In this document: piece by piece, positions 43,337-55,168 of the stretch | Layout of the letters: each line of letters opens with the position of its first letter | Numbering within the stretch: position 1 is the stretch's first letter | Assembly: GCA_014529385.2 (NCBI GenBank) | Contig: CM043966.1 | Coordinates: forward strand, 37,855,239-37,919,238 | Length of the DNA: 64,000 nucleotides | Reading direction: 5' to 3' | DNA from: Adiantum capillus-veneris | Taxonomy: Eukaryota; Streptophyta; Polypodiopsida; Polypodiales; Pteridaceae | Position numbers and translations under genes: made by a program | Notes under the pieces: generated by a model | Told to the model about the DNA's origin: nothing | Seen by the model: the letters and a program-made list of their open reading frames with translations, nothing else | Databases searched by the model: none

Positions 43337-46300
43337 GGATCATCTCATGGAACGTACAAGGATTAGGTGGGCCCAAGTTTCAACGTCAGAAGGGCCGACT
43401 TCGTCAGGAGCTTTAGCGATGCCTTGTGGGAGGAGAGATTGACCTTCTTATGCTACAGGAGCATCATCTATATGAGAGCCGCATCAGACATTGTGGTCAG
43501 CTTTTGCGCAGACGATATGAGACTTTTTGGTCAGCTGCATTTGGACCTGGAGGCATACAGAGCAGGGTATGTATGACTATTGCGGACTCTTTACAGCAGG
43601 CCATTGTAGGCAGAGGAATTATTGTGCCATGCAGGGCTCAGTGGATCACTATGCAGGTTCAGGGTTGCCTCGTGGGCCTCCTGAACATCTATGCGCCCAA
43701 TGTGGCGAGTGCACGTGCAGAGTTTTGGTCTCAGATTGTTCAGTCTCTACCGCAGGCAGAGCAATGGTGCATAGGGGGTGACTTCAACATGTTGGAAGAC
43801 CCCTCTGACAGGATTGGTGGTAGCCATACTACTATGCATGGAGTTGAGTTGGTAGCTTGGAAGAGGTTTTGTAAGACTCTGCGGGTTTCAGATGTGTGGC
43901 AGCATTCTAGCTTTGTGAGGCCCCCAGACAGCCTGGCCTTCTCTCGTTCGGACCGCAGAGTGGGAGGCGTGAATCTATCTCGGATAGATCGCTTCTACAC
44001 TAGTGACCATTTCTATGACTTGGGTGGGTCAGTTGGCATCCTGGCTGGGACTTCCTTTTCGGACCATGCACCAGTGATCCTCACAGTGACTGATAGGTAG
44101 AGGAGGGGGAGCACGATGCTACGCATCCCTCACAGGGCCTTGCTAGACTCTGCGCTCAGAGAGTGAGTGGAGGCTCTTTGGACAGAGAGCTTAGACATAC
44201 AGGATTCTCCTGCTGCCACTCTATGGCCTCGGAACTTGCTCAGCTTAGTGGACTCTTTCTTCAAGAGTCTTCGGCTCGCCTAGCTGCAGCAAGAGAGGAG
44301 GAGCAGCATCCAAACAGTTCTTGGTTGGAGAAGCAGTTGCAGCAGGCTCGCCAGGAGCTCGTTAGCACAGAGGAGAGACGCCATGAGTTTGCTTTCCATC
44401 GACAGGCATCTCAGTGGACCCAGGTGGGTAACAAACTGATAGGTGCTTTCTTTGAGGCAGTGGGACCAGGAATACGCATGCCAAGGTCAGTCAGTTGAGG
44501 AGGCCTGACGGGTCAGTTGCTTTAGAGCCAGAGGACAGGTGTGCAAATGCTACTTACTTCTACCATGATCTACTGTCTGCAGAGCCTCAGTCAGAGAGGC
44601 AAGATGCATGCAGAGAGCAGGTGTAGGCACAGATGCCTTGTCTTGTGACTGAGGAGATGCGCCAGAGGCTTGAGCTACCTCTTCAGCTAGAGGAGCTTCA
44701 CGCGGCTCTTAGAGCATTCCCCCGTGGTAGTTGTCCAGGTGAGGATGGTTTGACACCCAGCTTTTTCTTGGAGTACTCGGACTTGCTTGGCTCAAATCTC
44801 TGCAGCACTTTTTAGTATATCCTGCACACAGGAGAGATGCCTAACGGCGTGAGTGAGGGCTTGATTTACCTCATTCCCAAGGAGGGTGGCTCCTTGGATG
44901 AGATTCGACAGTGGCGACCCATCACCATCCTCAACTCGTCCTAAAAATTCTTGCCAAGGCTTTGAGTTTGAGGATTCAACCACTTCTAGACAGCATTATA
45001 CATGGGACACAGACACGTTTCGTCAAGCGTAGTATCCTTGACAACATCTTTACTTTTGAGAGGCTTCTACCCTCGCGCGGCTCTATGGTGAGGATTTTCT
45101 TCTTCTCGATTTTGAGAAGGCCTACGATAGAGTTGACTCGGACTTTTTCGAGGGCACTCTACGCAGGATGGGCTTTTTAGATGCTTAGATCAACGGTGTG
45201 TCAGCTCTATACAGACGGGCACAAAGTCAGGTACTTCTGTCAGGGGGTAGAGGTGATCATTTCATGCTCACATGTTCGGTCAGACAAGGCTGCCCTCTAG
45301 CCCCCTTCCTCTTTCTTCTATTCTGAGGCGATGAGCAGGTTTTTGGTTTCTCAGCAGGTTGGTTTACGTGGCTTAGCGCTCCCTATTCGGGGAGATGAGC
45401 TACTGGATGCTGAGTTTGCAGACAACTCAGCCTTGTGCTTGGATGGCCAGGAGGCCAACCTTCACAGGTGTGAGCAGTCTCTTGAGACTTTTTGTTGTGC
45501 ATTAGGCGCACTAATCAACTCGAGAAAGACAGTGGCTTTCTCGGTTGGTAGTGCTCCTACGCCTGATTGGATGCCAGGTGAGGGTTTCAAGTAGATTCCC
45601 CCAGGGACTGCAGTCAATACTTGGGCTGTTAGGTTGGCTTGGACTTGTCTCCTGAGCAACAAATTGCTCCCCCTCCTCCTGTGTCCATCAGGAGGAAGTT
45701 GTTACATTGGAGCTCCGCACGACTTTCTCTGGCAAGCAGAGTTGTAGTGGCCAACCAGGTGTTGTTGGCTACTATGTGGTACATCACATCTTGTTAGATC
45801 TTTTCGAGTTCTTGCATCAGTCGGGTAGTGAGGCTGATCAGGAACTTCCTTTGGTTAGGGCGTGACACTGAAATAGCCCGGGCCAAGACATGGCAAGTCA
45901 TCATTCTTCCTTGTTCTCAGGGAGGGTTGGGGATCATAGACCCAACACATCAGAGCAAAACCCTTCTAGGGAAGTTAATCGTCAGAGGACTTCTTCCAGG
46001 AGAGGAGCCCTGGAAGGAGTTCTTGCTTCAGCGGCTTAGTGCTAGGGTGCCTCAGGATGGAGGCCCCTGGCGACCTTCGACCAGATGAATTTTCACAGAG
46101 ATGCGCAGAGTTGGCTTGAGCAGGAGACTGGAGGACCGCTTCGCTGTAAGTTTGCTCCGTTTCTGGGAGCAACTGCGGAGAGGCCTGGAGCAGTGTCAGC
46201 CTACTTACACGGAGGAGCACCTGAGATAGCCCCTTGTTTGGAACCCCATGGTTAGCACTCAGAGAGGCCACTTGGTTGGTAGTCGGCCCCATGTTTCTTG

Positions 46301-47541
46301 GGTCCCATGGCAGAGGGTCCAGCACGCACTTTAGGTGACTGGCTACAGTTTTCAGGCTATTCAAAGGAGCTTCAGGGCATCAAGCTCTACAGGGCATGAG
46401 AGGGCTGCAGAGCATGTGTCACGGCATCTCAGAGACAGTACCACCTGAGTGGCTCACACCTCTCGAGTCAGCAGCGCCCAAATGGATGGGGGCCTTCACG
46501 CAACTAGAGGTTCTCATCTCAGTTCGGGCTTGCCCAGCGACTGTACCCTCCCTGTTTTTCAAGCTACAGGGTGAGGGACGCTTACAGCAAGTTGTAGTAG
46601 AGGCCCCACAGGTGGTAGAGTGTTGTTTTCAGAGGATCAGAGTGATGGGCATCTGTGGGAGGACTTGTGTCATAGATCCTGACCTAGCAGCTCTTGAGAC
46701 TGGCCACTGGAGACTATGGGCTTGGGAGAGCTGTCCACTGGCACGAGTACAGTGGAATCTTGGAGAGTGGCTTTGGAGGGACCCTTTCTCCTCCGTAGAC
46801 CATCCAGGTGTCCCTTTCTTTCAGTACACTGTTCGATTGGGACGTCACATTTTGGCAACGCAAAGAGAGACTCCTCCTGCTACAGCACCTCATTTGGCAA
46901 GAGGAGGGTCTCACAATTGAGTTCTTGGCAGCTTTTTGGGAGAGGTTGTGGGACTCAGACAGCCGAGGCCAGTCACTTTGTTCCAGTGGCTGGTTGCACA
47001 CCGAGCCACAGCAATTCGGAGTTGGCTTATACATAGCGGTCTCTCGGCCGCATGTGCAGCTTGTGCCCATCTTGTGGAGAGTCAGCGTCATTGTCTTTGG
47101 GACTGTCCTTTGGCACAGCAGGTTTGGTTTCGTGTTCTTCGGCTGATGCCAGCTATTTCCACAGCTTGGCAGTACACTTGGGGGGCAGCTGCTTGGTCCA
47201 CTCTCATGGGCCCGGCACTTTAGTTTGAGCTATCCTCCACCAACAGGATGATAGTGATGCAGGGGGGTCCACCTACACTCCAGCCTGCTACTACAAAGCT
47301 TACTCCACAGGAGTGGCGCACTGAGAAAGACGAGTGTTGGGAGCTCATCTGCCGCCTCACACTCTGGTTCATCTGGCAGGCCCGCTACTTCCGCATCTTC
47401 GAGGCTCATCCTGTACCACCAGCAGAGACTGTTCGGGATCTTTGGCTAGAGCTGATCCATACTCTGAGAGGACAGTTCGAGAGACTCCAGGGCAGCTCCG
47501 ACCGCATGCGGGAGCGCAAAGAGGCTTTCCTTCGACTCTAG
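43333..47541 (+). pseudogene. LINE-A ORF2: endonuclease, RT, zf-RVT, decayed
   Basis: ORF2 ATG at 43333. Endonuclease spans 43333-44100 (SWNVQGLGG, LMLQEHHLYESR, NIYAPNVASARAEF, GGDFNMLED, SDHAPVILTV), largely open after about 43426. RT follows with many breaks: RGSCPGEDGLTPSFF, IPKEGGSLDEIRQW-like, FEKAYDRVDSDF, RQGCPLAPFLF and a box reading EFADNSALCL, where the usual second Asp of FADD is Asn. The zf-RVT domain is at 46936-47223 (FQWLVAHRATAIRSWL, CAACAHLVESQRHCLWDC) and a short tail runs to 47541. It cannot make active protein. Confidence 0.82.
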
Positions 47542-48121
47542 CGTCCTGGGCCTTTTTTCACCATGGTCCAGGGTGTGCTCAGATGGCACTACCGTCCACC
47601 TGTGTGGCTTTTCCCTCCTCCCATCTCTTGATTGAGCCTCATTGTACATATGTTGTTTTTTCATTGGGAGAGTCTCCCCATCATGATTGTTGAAGCCCTC
47701 TCTTGTAGAGGTGGTTGTAGCCCTATGGGCAGTTTCATTAACTAATACAAGGATCTTTTTCTCAAAAAAAAAAAAAAAAAAGACGACTTTCCCAACGCAT
47801 GCGGACACTTCGCAAAACCTGGTGAGAATCTGCAGCACGCTGAATTCTCTGTTTTCTGCCCTGAAAATGCACCAAATCACCTCTCCAGCGGTCCCCTCGC
47901 ATCCTCAGACCTCTTGGGGGTATTAGGGACCGTTTAGGGCCGAAACCCTAAACCTGCAAAAATACACAACAGGCTGTATTTCCCTGTTTTGGGCTCCGTT
48001 TCGCAAGCCGGTCGCATCTGTAGCAAGTCCTCGAGCTCCCGCACCTCTAGGGCTACTTGCCCTTTGAATCGGACGAGATTTCTTATGTAAAACCTCTCCG
48101 AATTCACCTGTACCTGCGGGG

Positions 48122-48142
48122 GGATTAGCAACTAGCTAATCC
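48122..48142. repeat. GGATTAGC/GCTAATCC hairpin in G2 LTR
   Basis: 8-bp perfect arms with loop AACTA directly after GGGG. The same hairpin with 7-bp arms is kept in the other LTR copy at 56872-56890. Confidence 0.8.
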
Positions 48143-49918
48143 AATCAATACATGTGCAAGAGGCTCTGATCTCGGCAATCGCGCATGAACCCACATAACT
48201 GTACATAGAGCAAATGGAAAGCCCTCTTGTGGGGCACTGCACGTAGGGGAGAGAGAGAGAGTAGTGTGTAGTGTGCAGGTCATCACTCGTTGCACCACAC
48301 TGTACATAGAGTGGAAAGCAAGCACTCCATAGCTCTTAACTTGTGACAGTATGCAAAATGAGGCCTCCAGCTACAAAAATCAGTGCTACCTCTTCTTGCA
48401 TGAGGGAAGTGCATTAAAATGCGCCAATTGGCACGATTACAAGCATTTTCCCGTTTCGGAGTTGCCGCCTAAAAATCTCCCGATTGGTTACCCAGTTGAC
48501 TTTGCGGCAGAGTTCTAAAATGTTCTCCTTGTCATTCCGAAGGTAATGACCAAACACATTTCATGGCCCAAAATAGCAATTCCCTAATTTTTAGGAGACT
48601 TCCGTTGGGCTCCCACTGGTCTTCTGACCATCTATCCCCATTGGGATTGGATCCAAAAATGCAATGTGGTTCCAACTGTCGGTTATTTTCTTTTGGTGAT
48701 CCCACCTTGGCTTTATGCCTTTATTGAGATCACTTCCTAGTATCCACCGACTTGCTAAGTGCGACGGGGGACCTACATGATCTTGAACTGAGCCTAGACA
48801 CCCTCTTAGTATAAGAATTCCAATGCTGACCCACTTCCCGCCTGCGGGTGAAACTACCGTTTACATTGGCCATACAATGTCCGACCATTTGCAACTTCAA
48901 AAAGAGGGTCTCAAAAATAAAACAAAAATCATTGGAAAGAAACCAACAACTAAGGTTAGCAATTGACACATCCTCATGACATAGTTAAGACTTGTCACGT
49001 CCTCGTGACATACCCCCCTCTTGAAATTGCAAACGTCCTCGATTGCATACCATAAATACCACCACTGATGATCTTGTGCTATTAGCACTCTTTTATCATC
49101 GCATGTATCCACAAGAAAGGTCGTAACACATAGATACAAATGACTTAATGAGACCTTCATACTTTTGTCATTTCCATCTATTACAATGAATTCATATGTA
49201 CATTTGATATGCTAGCCCTATCATTACCCCTCCTTTGCACACGTTGGGTTGGGGCATAAGTAGGTTGTAACCCAAAGGCTTCAAGGTAAAGCTGCAATAC
49301 ATTTGGTGACTCTTAACAGTTCATGCTCTTCCATCCACTTTGCATCCATAGGCGGATAGTTCTTGAACTTCACCAAGTAGCGTCTTGCAAGTATGTGCCA
49401 AAACTTGCTCAGGTACCAGGATCTCATCAAGTTCCTCAACATCTGGCTGATCCTCATCTGGTATATCTTCTGGCCATCACCCACGAAGGGTCTTAGAAGA
49501 CTCACATGAAACGCATTATGAATCTTCCACGCATCAGGCAATTTCAGCCTGTAAGCCACATTGCTGATCTTATCAAGCACTTGAAAAGGCCCATAGTAAT
49601 GCATGCTGAGCTTAGGAAAAAGTCGTTCCTTGCCCTTCATTGTCTTTAACCTTGCCTTTTCAAACCTTAACAGAACCCAATCACTAGGTGATAACAACAA
49701 TTCACGATAGTGACAATCAGCAGCCTTTTTCTGCTTTGCCTAAGTCTTCTCCAAGGCAACTTTAATTTTCTTATACATTTCATCCATGTTCTCAACATAT
49801 CGATCTGCCTCAAAGATCTTGTCCTTTGTATGCAAAATGGGAGGAACTTTTTTGCCGCCTTCAACAATCTCAAAAGGTGCCTTGCTAGTCGACAAATTCA
49901 CCGTATTATTGTATGCAT

Positions 49919-51211
49919 TGTCACGTGACACATCCCAACCCTATGTGTCCGTGGACAAGCTACACCATAGCAGGGTTTCCGTCAAGTCCAGTCAAGTTAG
50001 ATTAGAAGTGATCTGGCACTTTTGTGAGTCTACTCGTAGACCATGCATGCCCACTCACTCAGTGTAGATGCATATCCTCTGGTTGCACCTTACATAAGCA
50101 TAAGCATTTCCATCAGATTCCATCAGAGTCAGTTTGGGGATTTTTCAGATGACTTTATCCCATTTTTCCCTATTTTTGACATTTTCACTTATTTATTAAG
50201 TGACTTTTGTTGGGTACTCAGTAGGGCAAATTGGGTAAGTTAGTATATAAGCAAACCCAAGTTAGCACAAATTGGCAGATGAGCAAAGACACAGCAGGCT
50301 TCCCCAAGGAACAGGTGTCCAACCCTCTCTCAGCAAGACCCTCTCCAACCTTGGCGAGGCCACTCCCCATCCACTCCCATTCTACAGCGTTTTCATCCAT
50401 CACCATAAGAACCCCTCCATTGGTGTTTTCCAGAGCCAGATATCGCCCTCCCTGCTCCCTCAAGCCTGGCGTTTTTGCTACTCATTGGCAGCAGCAAAGG
50501 AGATTCACTAACGCTAGCTTTTCTACTGCAAATCAGTTGCGTTTTCAGCATTAAACCACTGCAAGGAATTCAGCCCTTAAACCTGCAAATAGACCAACGA
50601 ATTTCAGCCCTAATCTTCCTGCTGTGGCAGCGTTTCCTCAGCCAGGGAGTCTCCCACAAAAACGCAGCCTCAAGGTACAGGAAGTTCAGCGTTTTTACAG
50701 CCAGTTATCAGCTTTTTACAGCAGGTACTAAAGCAAGGAAAAACGCAGCCATATGCACAGCTAGATCAGAGTTTTTCATCACCAAGTTACCCCCGACAAG
50801 GGCAGTGAAATTCAGCCACAAGTCAGCCCCGAAACAGTCCCCGATTCCCGTCGAAGAAGATCACAGATTAAGCCATCGTCGTCGTCGTCATCGTCGTCGC
50901 CATCGGCACAGTCCCATTGCATCAGTCCATTGCATACGCATTGTACAGCTTGTGCAATCAAAGTAGACCACTCTCGCCGACGAGAGTGGGGCCTTCGGAG
51001 GAGAGTTTTACAACCTCTCGGTGTCGTATCTCTTCTCTTTCCTTCTCTCAGTCTCATTCACTTGCACGCACAATATCCACTCACTTTGTTCGTGATCACA
51101 GCACTCTACAAGACGGAAGGCTCTCTCCTTCCCTAAGAACTAAAAGGAACCTTGAGCAATAAAGATCACTAATCTTGAGAAAATGCAACATTCATTCCGC
51201 TGCACCTTACA
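49919..51211 (+). repeat. G5 5' LTR (1293 bp)
   Basis: Begins TGTCACGTGACAC and ends CACCTTACA directly before the primer site. TATATAAG at 50244-50251 is a likely TATA box. A (GTC)n microsatellite lies at 50876-50905. Confidence 0.7.
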
Positions 51212-51224
51212 TTGGTATCAGAAC
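51212..51224 (+). other. G5 primer binding site
   Basis: TTGGTATCAGAAC right after the LTR end matches the usual plant initiator-Met tRNA primer site (TGGTATCAGAGC) with one change. Confidence 0.8.
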
Positions 51225-51656
51225 TTTGGAAGTGTTCTGCATTACTCAAGGAAAGAACCACAATAATTTTTTTTGCTTGTTGCGGTCGCACGAACCCAAG
51301 TTTACTTGGGCGTGGCGATTCCTAATCGTGTTTTGTTGAAGAGTGACAGGAATCCCAAGAAAGAAGGGCTTGTCCAACCTCCCCTTGTGTCTCTTTTCAC
51401 TCATTGACAGCGGACCGTGCACTTAGCGGCCGGCCAATGGACGTCAGGTGGGAAAAAGCAACCTTGGTGTGAGCGCAAGGCCGCCAAGGGGTGCGCCCGC
51501 AGAAAGGAGTAGAACACGGGTGAAGAGAAGATCCTTCTCCAACGCGATTTGCAAGCGAAAGAACCCCTCAAGAACCCAAGATTCTCACGAATCAAGGACC
51601 TCAAGAACCTCAAGACCCAAGTTCCTCGCGAGCTTGAGACCCCAAGATCATAGTGC

Positions 51657-52242
51657 ATGGTCGTCACCCGAAGCGGCATGGATACTTCGCATTCAGGTGA
51701 TGAGCATGAGAGAGGCGACGAAGGATTTTCCCCACCAGGAGATTTTTCCAACCCTCCCCCTTCGCCATCTACACCAGACCCTATGGAGGCAATGATGAAG
51801 CAAATGATGGCCATGATGGATAGACAGGAAGACAAGCGACTTGCTTTAGAACGCGAGCGCGACGAAAGAAACGCAAGATTGGCCGCACAACAAGAAGAAA
51901 ATCGACTTGCTCTCAAACGAGAGCGCGCTGAACCAAAAGAACGCAAAGCAGAAAGGGACGCCAAGCGAGAAGCTCAAAGGGAGATTCGTAATCAAGAATT
52001 TATTTCCCATGTCCTAGCCTCGAAGACCGAACCACCCAAAGATCGTGGAAGTTCGTCAAGTGGCGCAAGCCACGATGCGGATTCCAACCATCCAGTTACA
52101 GAAAAGTTGACTTTCAGTAAGTATGACGGTAAGATGGATGCTATAGTTATTCATTCTTGGTTGCATCAATTTAATGCTTATTTTGCGACAACTAAGAAAA
52201 CAGGAAATAGCAAAGTTTTGACAGCAGCTATTGTCTTAGATC
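51657..52242 (+). CDS. G5 gag, N-terminal part (3' truncated)
   Basis: The open frame begins MVVTRSGMDTS, 430 bases after the primer site. Residues 45-115 are a highly charged, Arg/Glu-rich helical stretch (MMDRQEDKRLALERERDER). After a Ser-rich spacer comes a gag domain start (KLTFSKYDGKMDAIVIHSWL, FNAYFATTKKTGNSKVLTAA). The frame is open to the junction at about 52242, where gag is cut and the G2 integrase resumes on the other strand. In an intact element gag forms the particle. Confidence 0.7.
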
Positions 52243-53699
52243 TCCATACTCAAGCATAGGCAAATATTGTTCCCACTTGCCCTTATTATCTGACACATAG
52301 AATTTCAGCAGATCTAAGACAATAGAATTAGCCTCTTCTAGCTGTCCATCAGTTTGTGGATGAAACGAAGACGAGAATTTGAGCGTAGTGCCCATGTTCT
52401 CAAACAATCCTTTCCAAAACAAACTGGTCATGCGAGGATCACGATCACTGACAATCGATTGTGGCATACCATGGTACTTAAACACATTGTACATAAACAA
52501 GCGTGCCATTTGATCAGATTTTATCTTCTTCCTGACAGGGATAAAATGCGCATGCTTGCTGAACCTACAAATAATGGTCCATATACCATCATTCCCTGTT
52601 GGCGTTCTTGGAAGATCAAAGATAAAGTCCATAGCAATGCTTTCCCATGGCTTATCCGGAATCGGCAGTGGTTGTAACAACCCTAGTGACTTTTGCCTGT
52701 CAAACTTGACCTTTTGGCAAATTATGCATGCTCGCACAAAGGCATCCACATCTCTCCTCAAGGTAGGCCAATAGAAGAATGTCTCTACCGCTTTAACTGT
52801 CGCATCAATACCACGATGCCCTGCATACAGGGGGACATCACTCTCGTCCATGACCTTATGTCGCAATGGCCTAGTGACCCAAAGTCTACCATGCATCATC
52901 ATAAAACCATCTCTAAGGAGGTAGTGCTCACGATGTTGCCCCTCTTGCAACTGTTCAAAGATCCTTGCAAAATGTTCATCAGTAGCATATTGTATCTTCA
53001 TGTCATCCAGCTCATGATGAATAAGGAATTGACACAGCTGAAATTTGTGGCTTCCTTGATAACGCATCAACCACAACATTCTTCTTGCCTTCCACAGGCA
53101 TAATCTGGAAGTGGAACATAGAAAGAATGTTTGCCCATCGCATATGCTTTTCGAATAACTTTGACTGTGTCAAGAAGTATCGCAAGGTCTGATGGTCTGT
53201 TTGGACAACAAAATCAGCACACCTAAAAGGTAGTGCTTCCAGCTAGAAAGCGCATGAATCATGGCCAAGAGCTCTTTCTCATAGACTTGCATAGTCTTCT
53301 CTGGCCCTTGCAAAATTTGGCTTTCATAAGCTACTACCCGTCCATCTTGCATTAGCACTGCTCCGATGCTACTGCCACACGTGTCACACTGGACCACAAA
53401 TGACTTCCTGAAATCCGGCAAAATAATTACTGAATCTGAAGTCAACTTTTTCTTTAAGAGACTAAAAGCTGAAATCTCTTTTTCGGTCCATCTGAAAGTG
53501 ACCTCTTTCTTTTGCAAAGCGTGAAGAGGTGATGCTATCTCTGCAAAATTCCTGATAAACCTCCTATAGTAGGAACACAGTCCCAAGAAGCTTCTGACAT
53601 CGTACAGAGTCTTCAAGTCTGGCGATGTCTTAATAGCTTTGACCTTAGCGGGATCCATTCTGACACCGTCCTTCAAGACTATGTGGCCAAGAAAGTGGA

Positions 53700-54149
53700 T
53701 CTTGGAAGAATGAGGGCTTGGTTTCTTAATATCTTTAGAAGTAAGAAGTTAAAGAAACAGGAAGTACCATTCCCTACTAAGAAACTCAACGATATGGTTC
53801 AACAAGCCCCAAAACTTGAACAATAGGATAAGAAGGAAAGGAGCCATAAGAAGTGAGATTCCAATAATAGCAAAACATCGACTAAAGAGTCAAATTACAG
53901 CACAACTTCTAGGTCATCTAGTAGTGACTCATATGAAAAATTGAAAGGCAAGGAGAAAGTATCATGGACCATGAAGCTGGAAGAAATGTCAAAACAAATA
54001 ACTGAGATGTCCAAAACGCGATCTTCAATGAAGAAGATGGATCTGATGTTCCAAGTGCAAATCAAGAGACCACATGTCTAATGAATGTTCCCAATACACA
54101 TATTGCAAAGCTTATGGACATATATGGAGTAAATGTGGGATACAGTTTC
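53700..54149 (+). pseudogene. Gag fragment of another LTR retrotransposon
   Basis: Plus-strand decayed coding: LKKQEVPFPTKKLNDMVQQ, a Ser-rich stretch, then a coiled-coil-like KLEEMSKQITEMSK. In a shifted frame, two zinc-knuckle-like motifs follow (CKSRDHMSNEC and CKAYGHIWSKC at about 54060-54135). Stops at several places. It joins G2 at 53699 and the LINE-A scrap at 54150. The family is uncertain. Confidence 0.55.
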
Positions 54150-54562
54150 ATCACAAGGGGGGAACTCGGGGGGGGGGGGAGGGGTGCTGTCGAAGGGGAG
54201 GCTGAGGTGGAGGATGGAGCAGGGACCTCGTCCTGATGAAGAGGGTCGAAACGGTTCCCCGTGGGAACCCACTGCTGTTGGGCTGGAGCCTAAGGACCAC
54301 TCTGAGTGCCAGGCTGGCGCGGTGGCCCCTGTCGACGTCGAAGACCACGAACCTGCTACCATCCCTCCTCCGCTTGAGCCCTAGGCTCGAAGGGTGGCTT
54401 TGCCTGCGTACTCTGTGGCTCTGCCTGCTGCTGCTGGCTAGCCCTTGAGGGCTGGGGCTGGGCTTGTGGAGTAGGTCGGGGTCTCCTCCGTAGACAGGCC
54501 TTCGCAAGATGGCCCATCTGTCGACAAATGAAACACTGATTGGGGAGGCCCGAATACTCCAC
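54150..54562 (-). mobile_element. LINE-A copy 3, ORF1 fragment
   Basis: On the minus strand it begins at VEYSGLPNQCFICRQMGHL with the CCHC knuckle and follows the LINE-A ORF1 linker (QAQPQPSRASQQQQ, SSGFPRGT) to the G/C-rich run at 54166-54183. Both ends are truncated relative to full LINE-A. Confidence 0.85.
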
Positions 54563-55168
54563 CTGCCTAAAAATCTCTTAACTGGTTGTTGCCCAAATGA
54601 CTTTGTGGCAGAGTTCTAAAAGGTTCCCCTTGTCATTCCGAAGGTAATGACGTGAGCACATATCATGCCCAAAATAGCAGTTCCGCAATTTTTAGGAGAT
54701 GCTTCCATTGGGCTCCCACTAGTCTTCTGACCATCTATCCCCATTGGGACCGCATCCAAAAATGCAATGTGGCCCCAACTGTTGGGTATTTTCTTTTGGT
54801 GATCTCACCTTGGCTTTATGCCGTTATTGAGTTTACTTCCTAGTATCCACCAACTTGCTAAGTGCGACGGGGGGACCTACATGATCTTGAACTGAGCCTA
54901 GACACCCTCTTACTATACGAATTCCAGTGCCAACCCACTTCCCGTCTGTGGGTGAAACTACCGTTCACATTGGCCATACATTATACCTAGATGAATCCAG
55001 GATAAGCCCAGATTCACCCTTAAAGGAAAGTGCAAGGTATAGACCCATGATAGTCACCCTACAATGTCCGACCATTTGCAACTTCAAAAAGAGGGTCTCA
55101 AAAATAAAACAAAAATCATTGGAAAGAAACCAACAACTAAGGTTAGCAATTGCCACGTCCTCGTGACA
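54563..55168 (-). repeat. Partial G2-type LTR (5' part of LTR)
   Basis: Matches 48466-49010 closely (for example CTTCTGACCATCTATCCCCATT) and ends at the LTR start TGTCACGAGGACG (minus strand) at 55168. An extra segment of about 75 bases (54983-55057) is absent from the other copy. It lies against gypsy G4 RT, inside which it apparently inserted. Confidence 0.8.

Larger units (their letters stand above)
40961..47781 (+). mobile_element. LINE-A copy 2, full length with poly-A tail
   Basis: The 5' leader (40961-41461), ORF1 (41462-43336), ORF2 (43333-47541), 3' UTR and an A run (47764-47781) are all present, 6.8 kb in total. Flanks GATGACTTTTCC (40949-40960) and GACGACTTTCCC (47782-47793) are a diverged 12-bp target duplication. 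The uninterrupted LTR copy has one version (AGTGACTTTCCC at 56531-56542). Divergence of the duplicates and many frame breaks indicate an old insertion. Confidence 0.9.
40551..49010 (-). repeat. Gypsy G2 3' LTR (about 1627 bp), split by LINE-A copy 2
   Basis: Two parts: 40551-40960 and 47794-49010. Read on the minus strand it begins TGTCACGAGGACG and ends GGCCGGTTTCA. The purine tract AAGAGGGGGGTA sits directly upstream at 49011-49022, as expected for a 3' LTR. Partial copies are at 54563-55168 and 56182-57000. A (GA)n tract at 48249-48262 inside it matters for LINE-B insertion (see copy at 57000). A (CA)n(GA)n block is at 40610-40681. Confidence 0.82.
49919..52242 (+). mobile_element. Gypsy G5 piece: 5' LTR, primer site and partial gag
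   Basis: Inserted in the G2 integrase, with target bases intact on both sides (TGCAT at 49914-49918, TCCAT at 52243-52247, and the interrupted codons LEY|AYNN remain complete). It has a full LTR and the first 195 codons of gag, but no pol and no 3' LTR. The right end falls within gag coding sequence. Confidence 0.75.
49011..53699 (-). pseudogene. Gypsy G2 pol (RT end, RNase H, integrase), split by G5
   Basis: Reading from 53699: the end of RT (IHFLGH, LKDGVRMDPAKVKAI, VRSFLGLCSYYRRFI), RNase H (FVVQCDTCGSSIGAVLMQDG, YEKELLAMIHALSSWKHYL), then integrase: the zinc-binding region (CIICQKVK), the core (MDFIFDLPRT, SIVSDRDPRMTS, SSSFHPQTDGQLEEAN) up to YLPMLEY at 52248. After the G5 insertion it resumes at 49918 with AYNNTV and STSKAPFEIVEG, then a chromo-like C-terminus (GPFQVLDKISNVAYRLKLP, FHVSLLRPF, YLVKFKNYPPMDAKWMEEHEL). 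The polypurine tract and 3' LTR follow at 49022. The RNase H/IN junction and an in-frame stop near 49740 break it. Gag, protease and most of RT are not found. Confidence 0.85.

Noticed and set aside
50876-50905. (GTC)n as coding poly-Asp/Arg
   Set aside because: Within the G5 LTR, no supporting frame or domain.
54150-54384. Plus-strand open frames in the LINE-A scrap
   Set aside because: Antisense shadows of the ORF1 linker.
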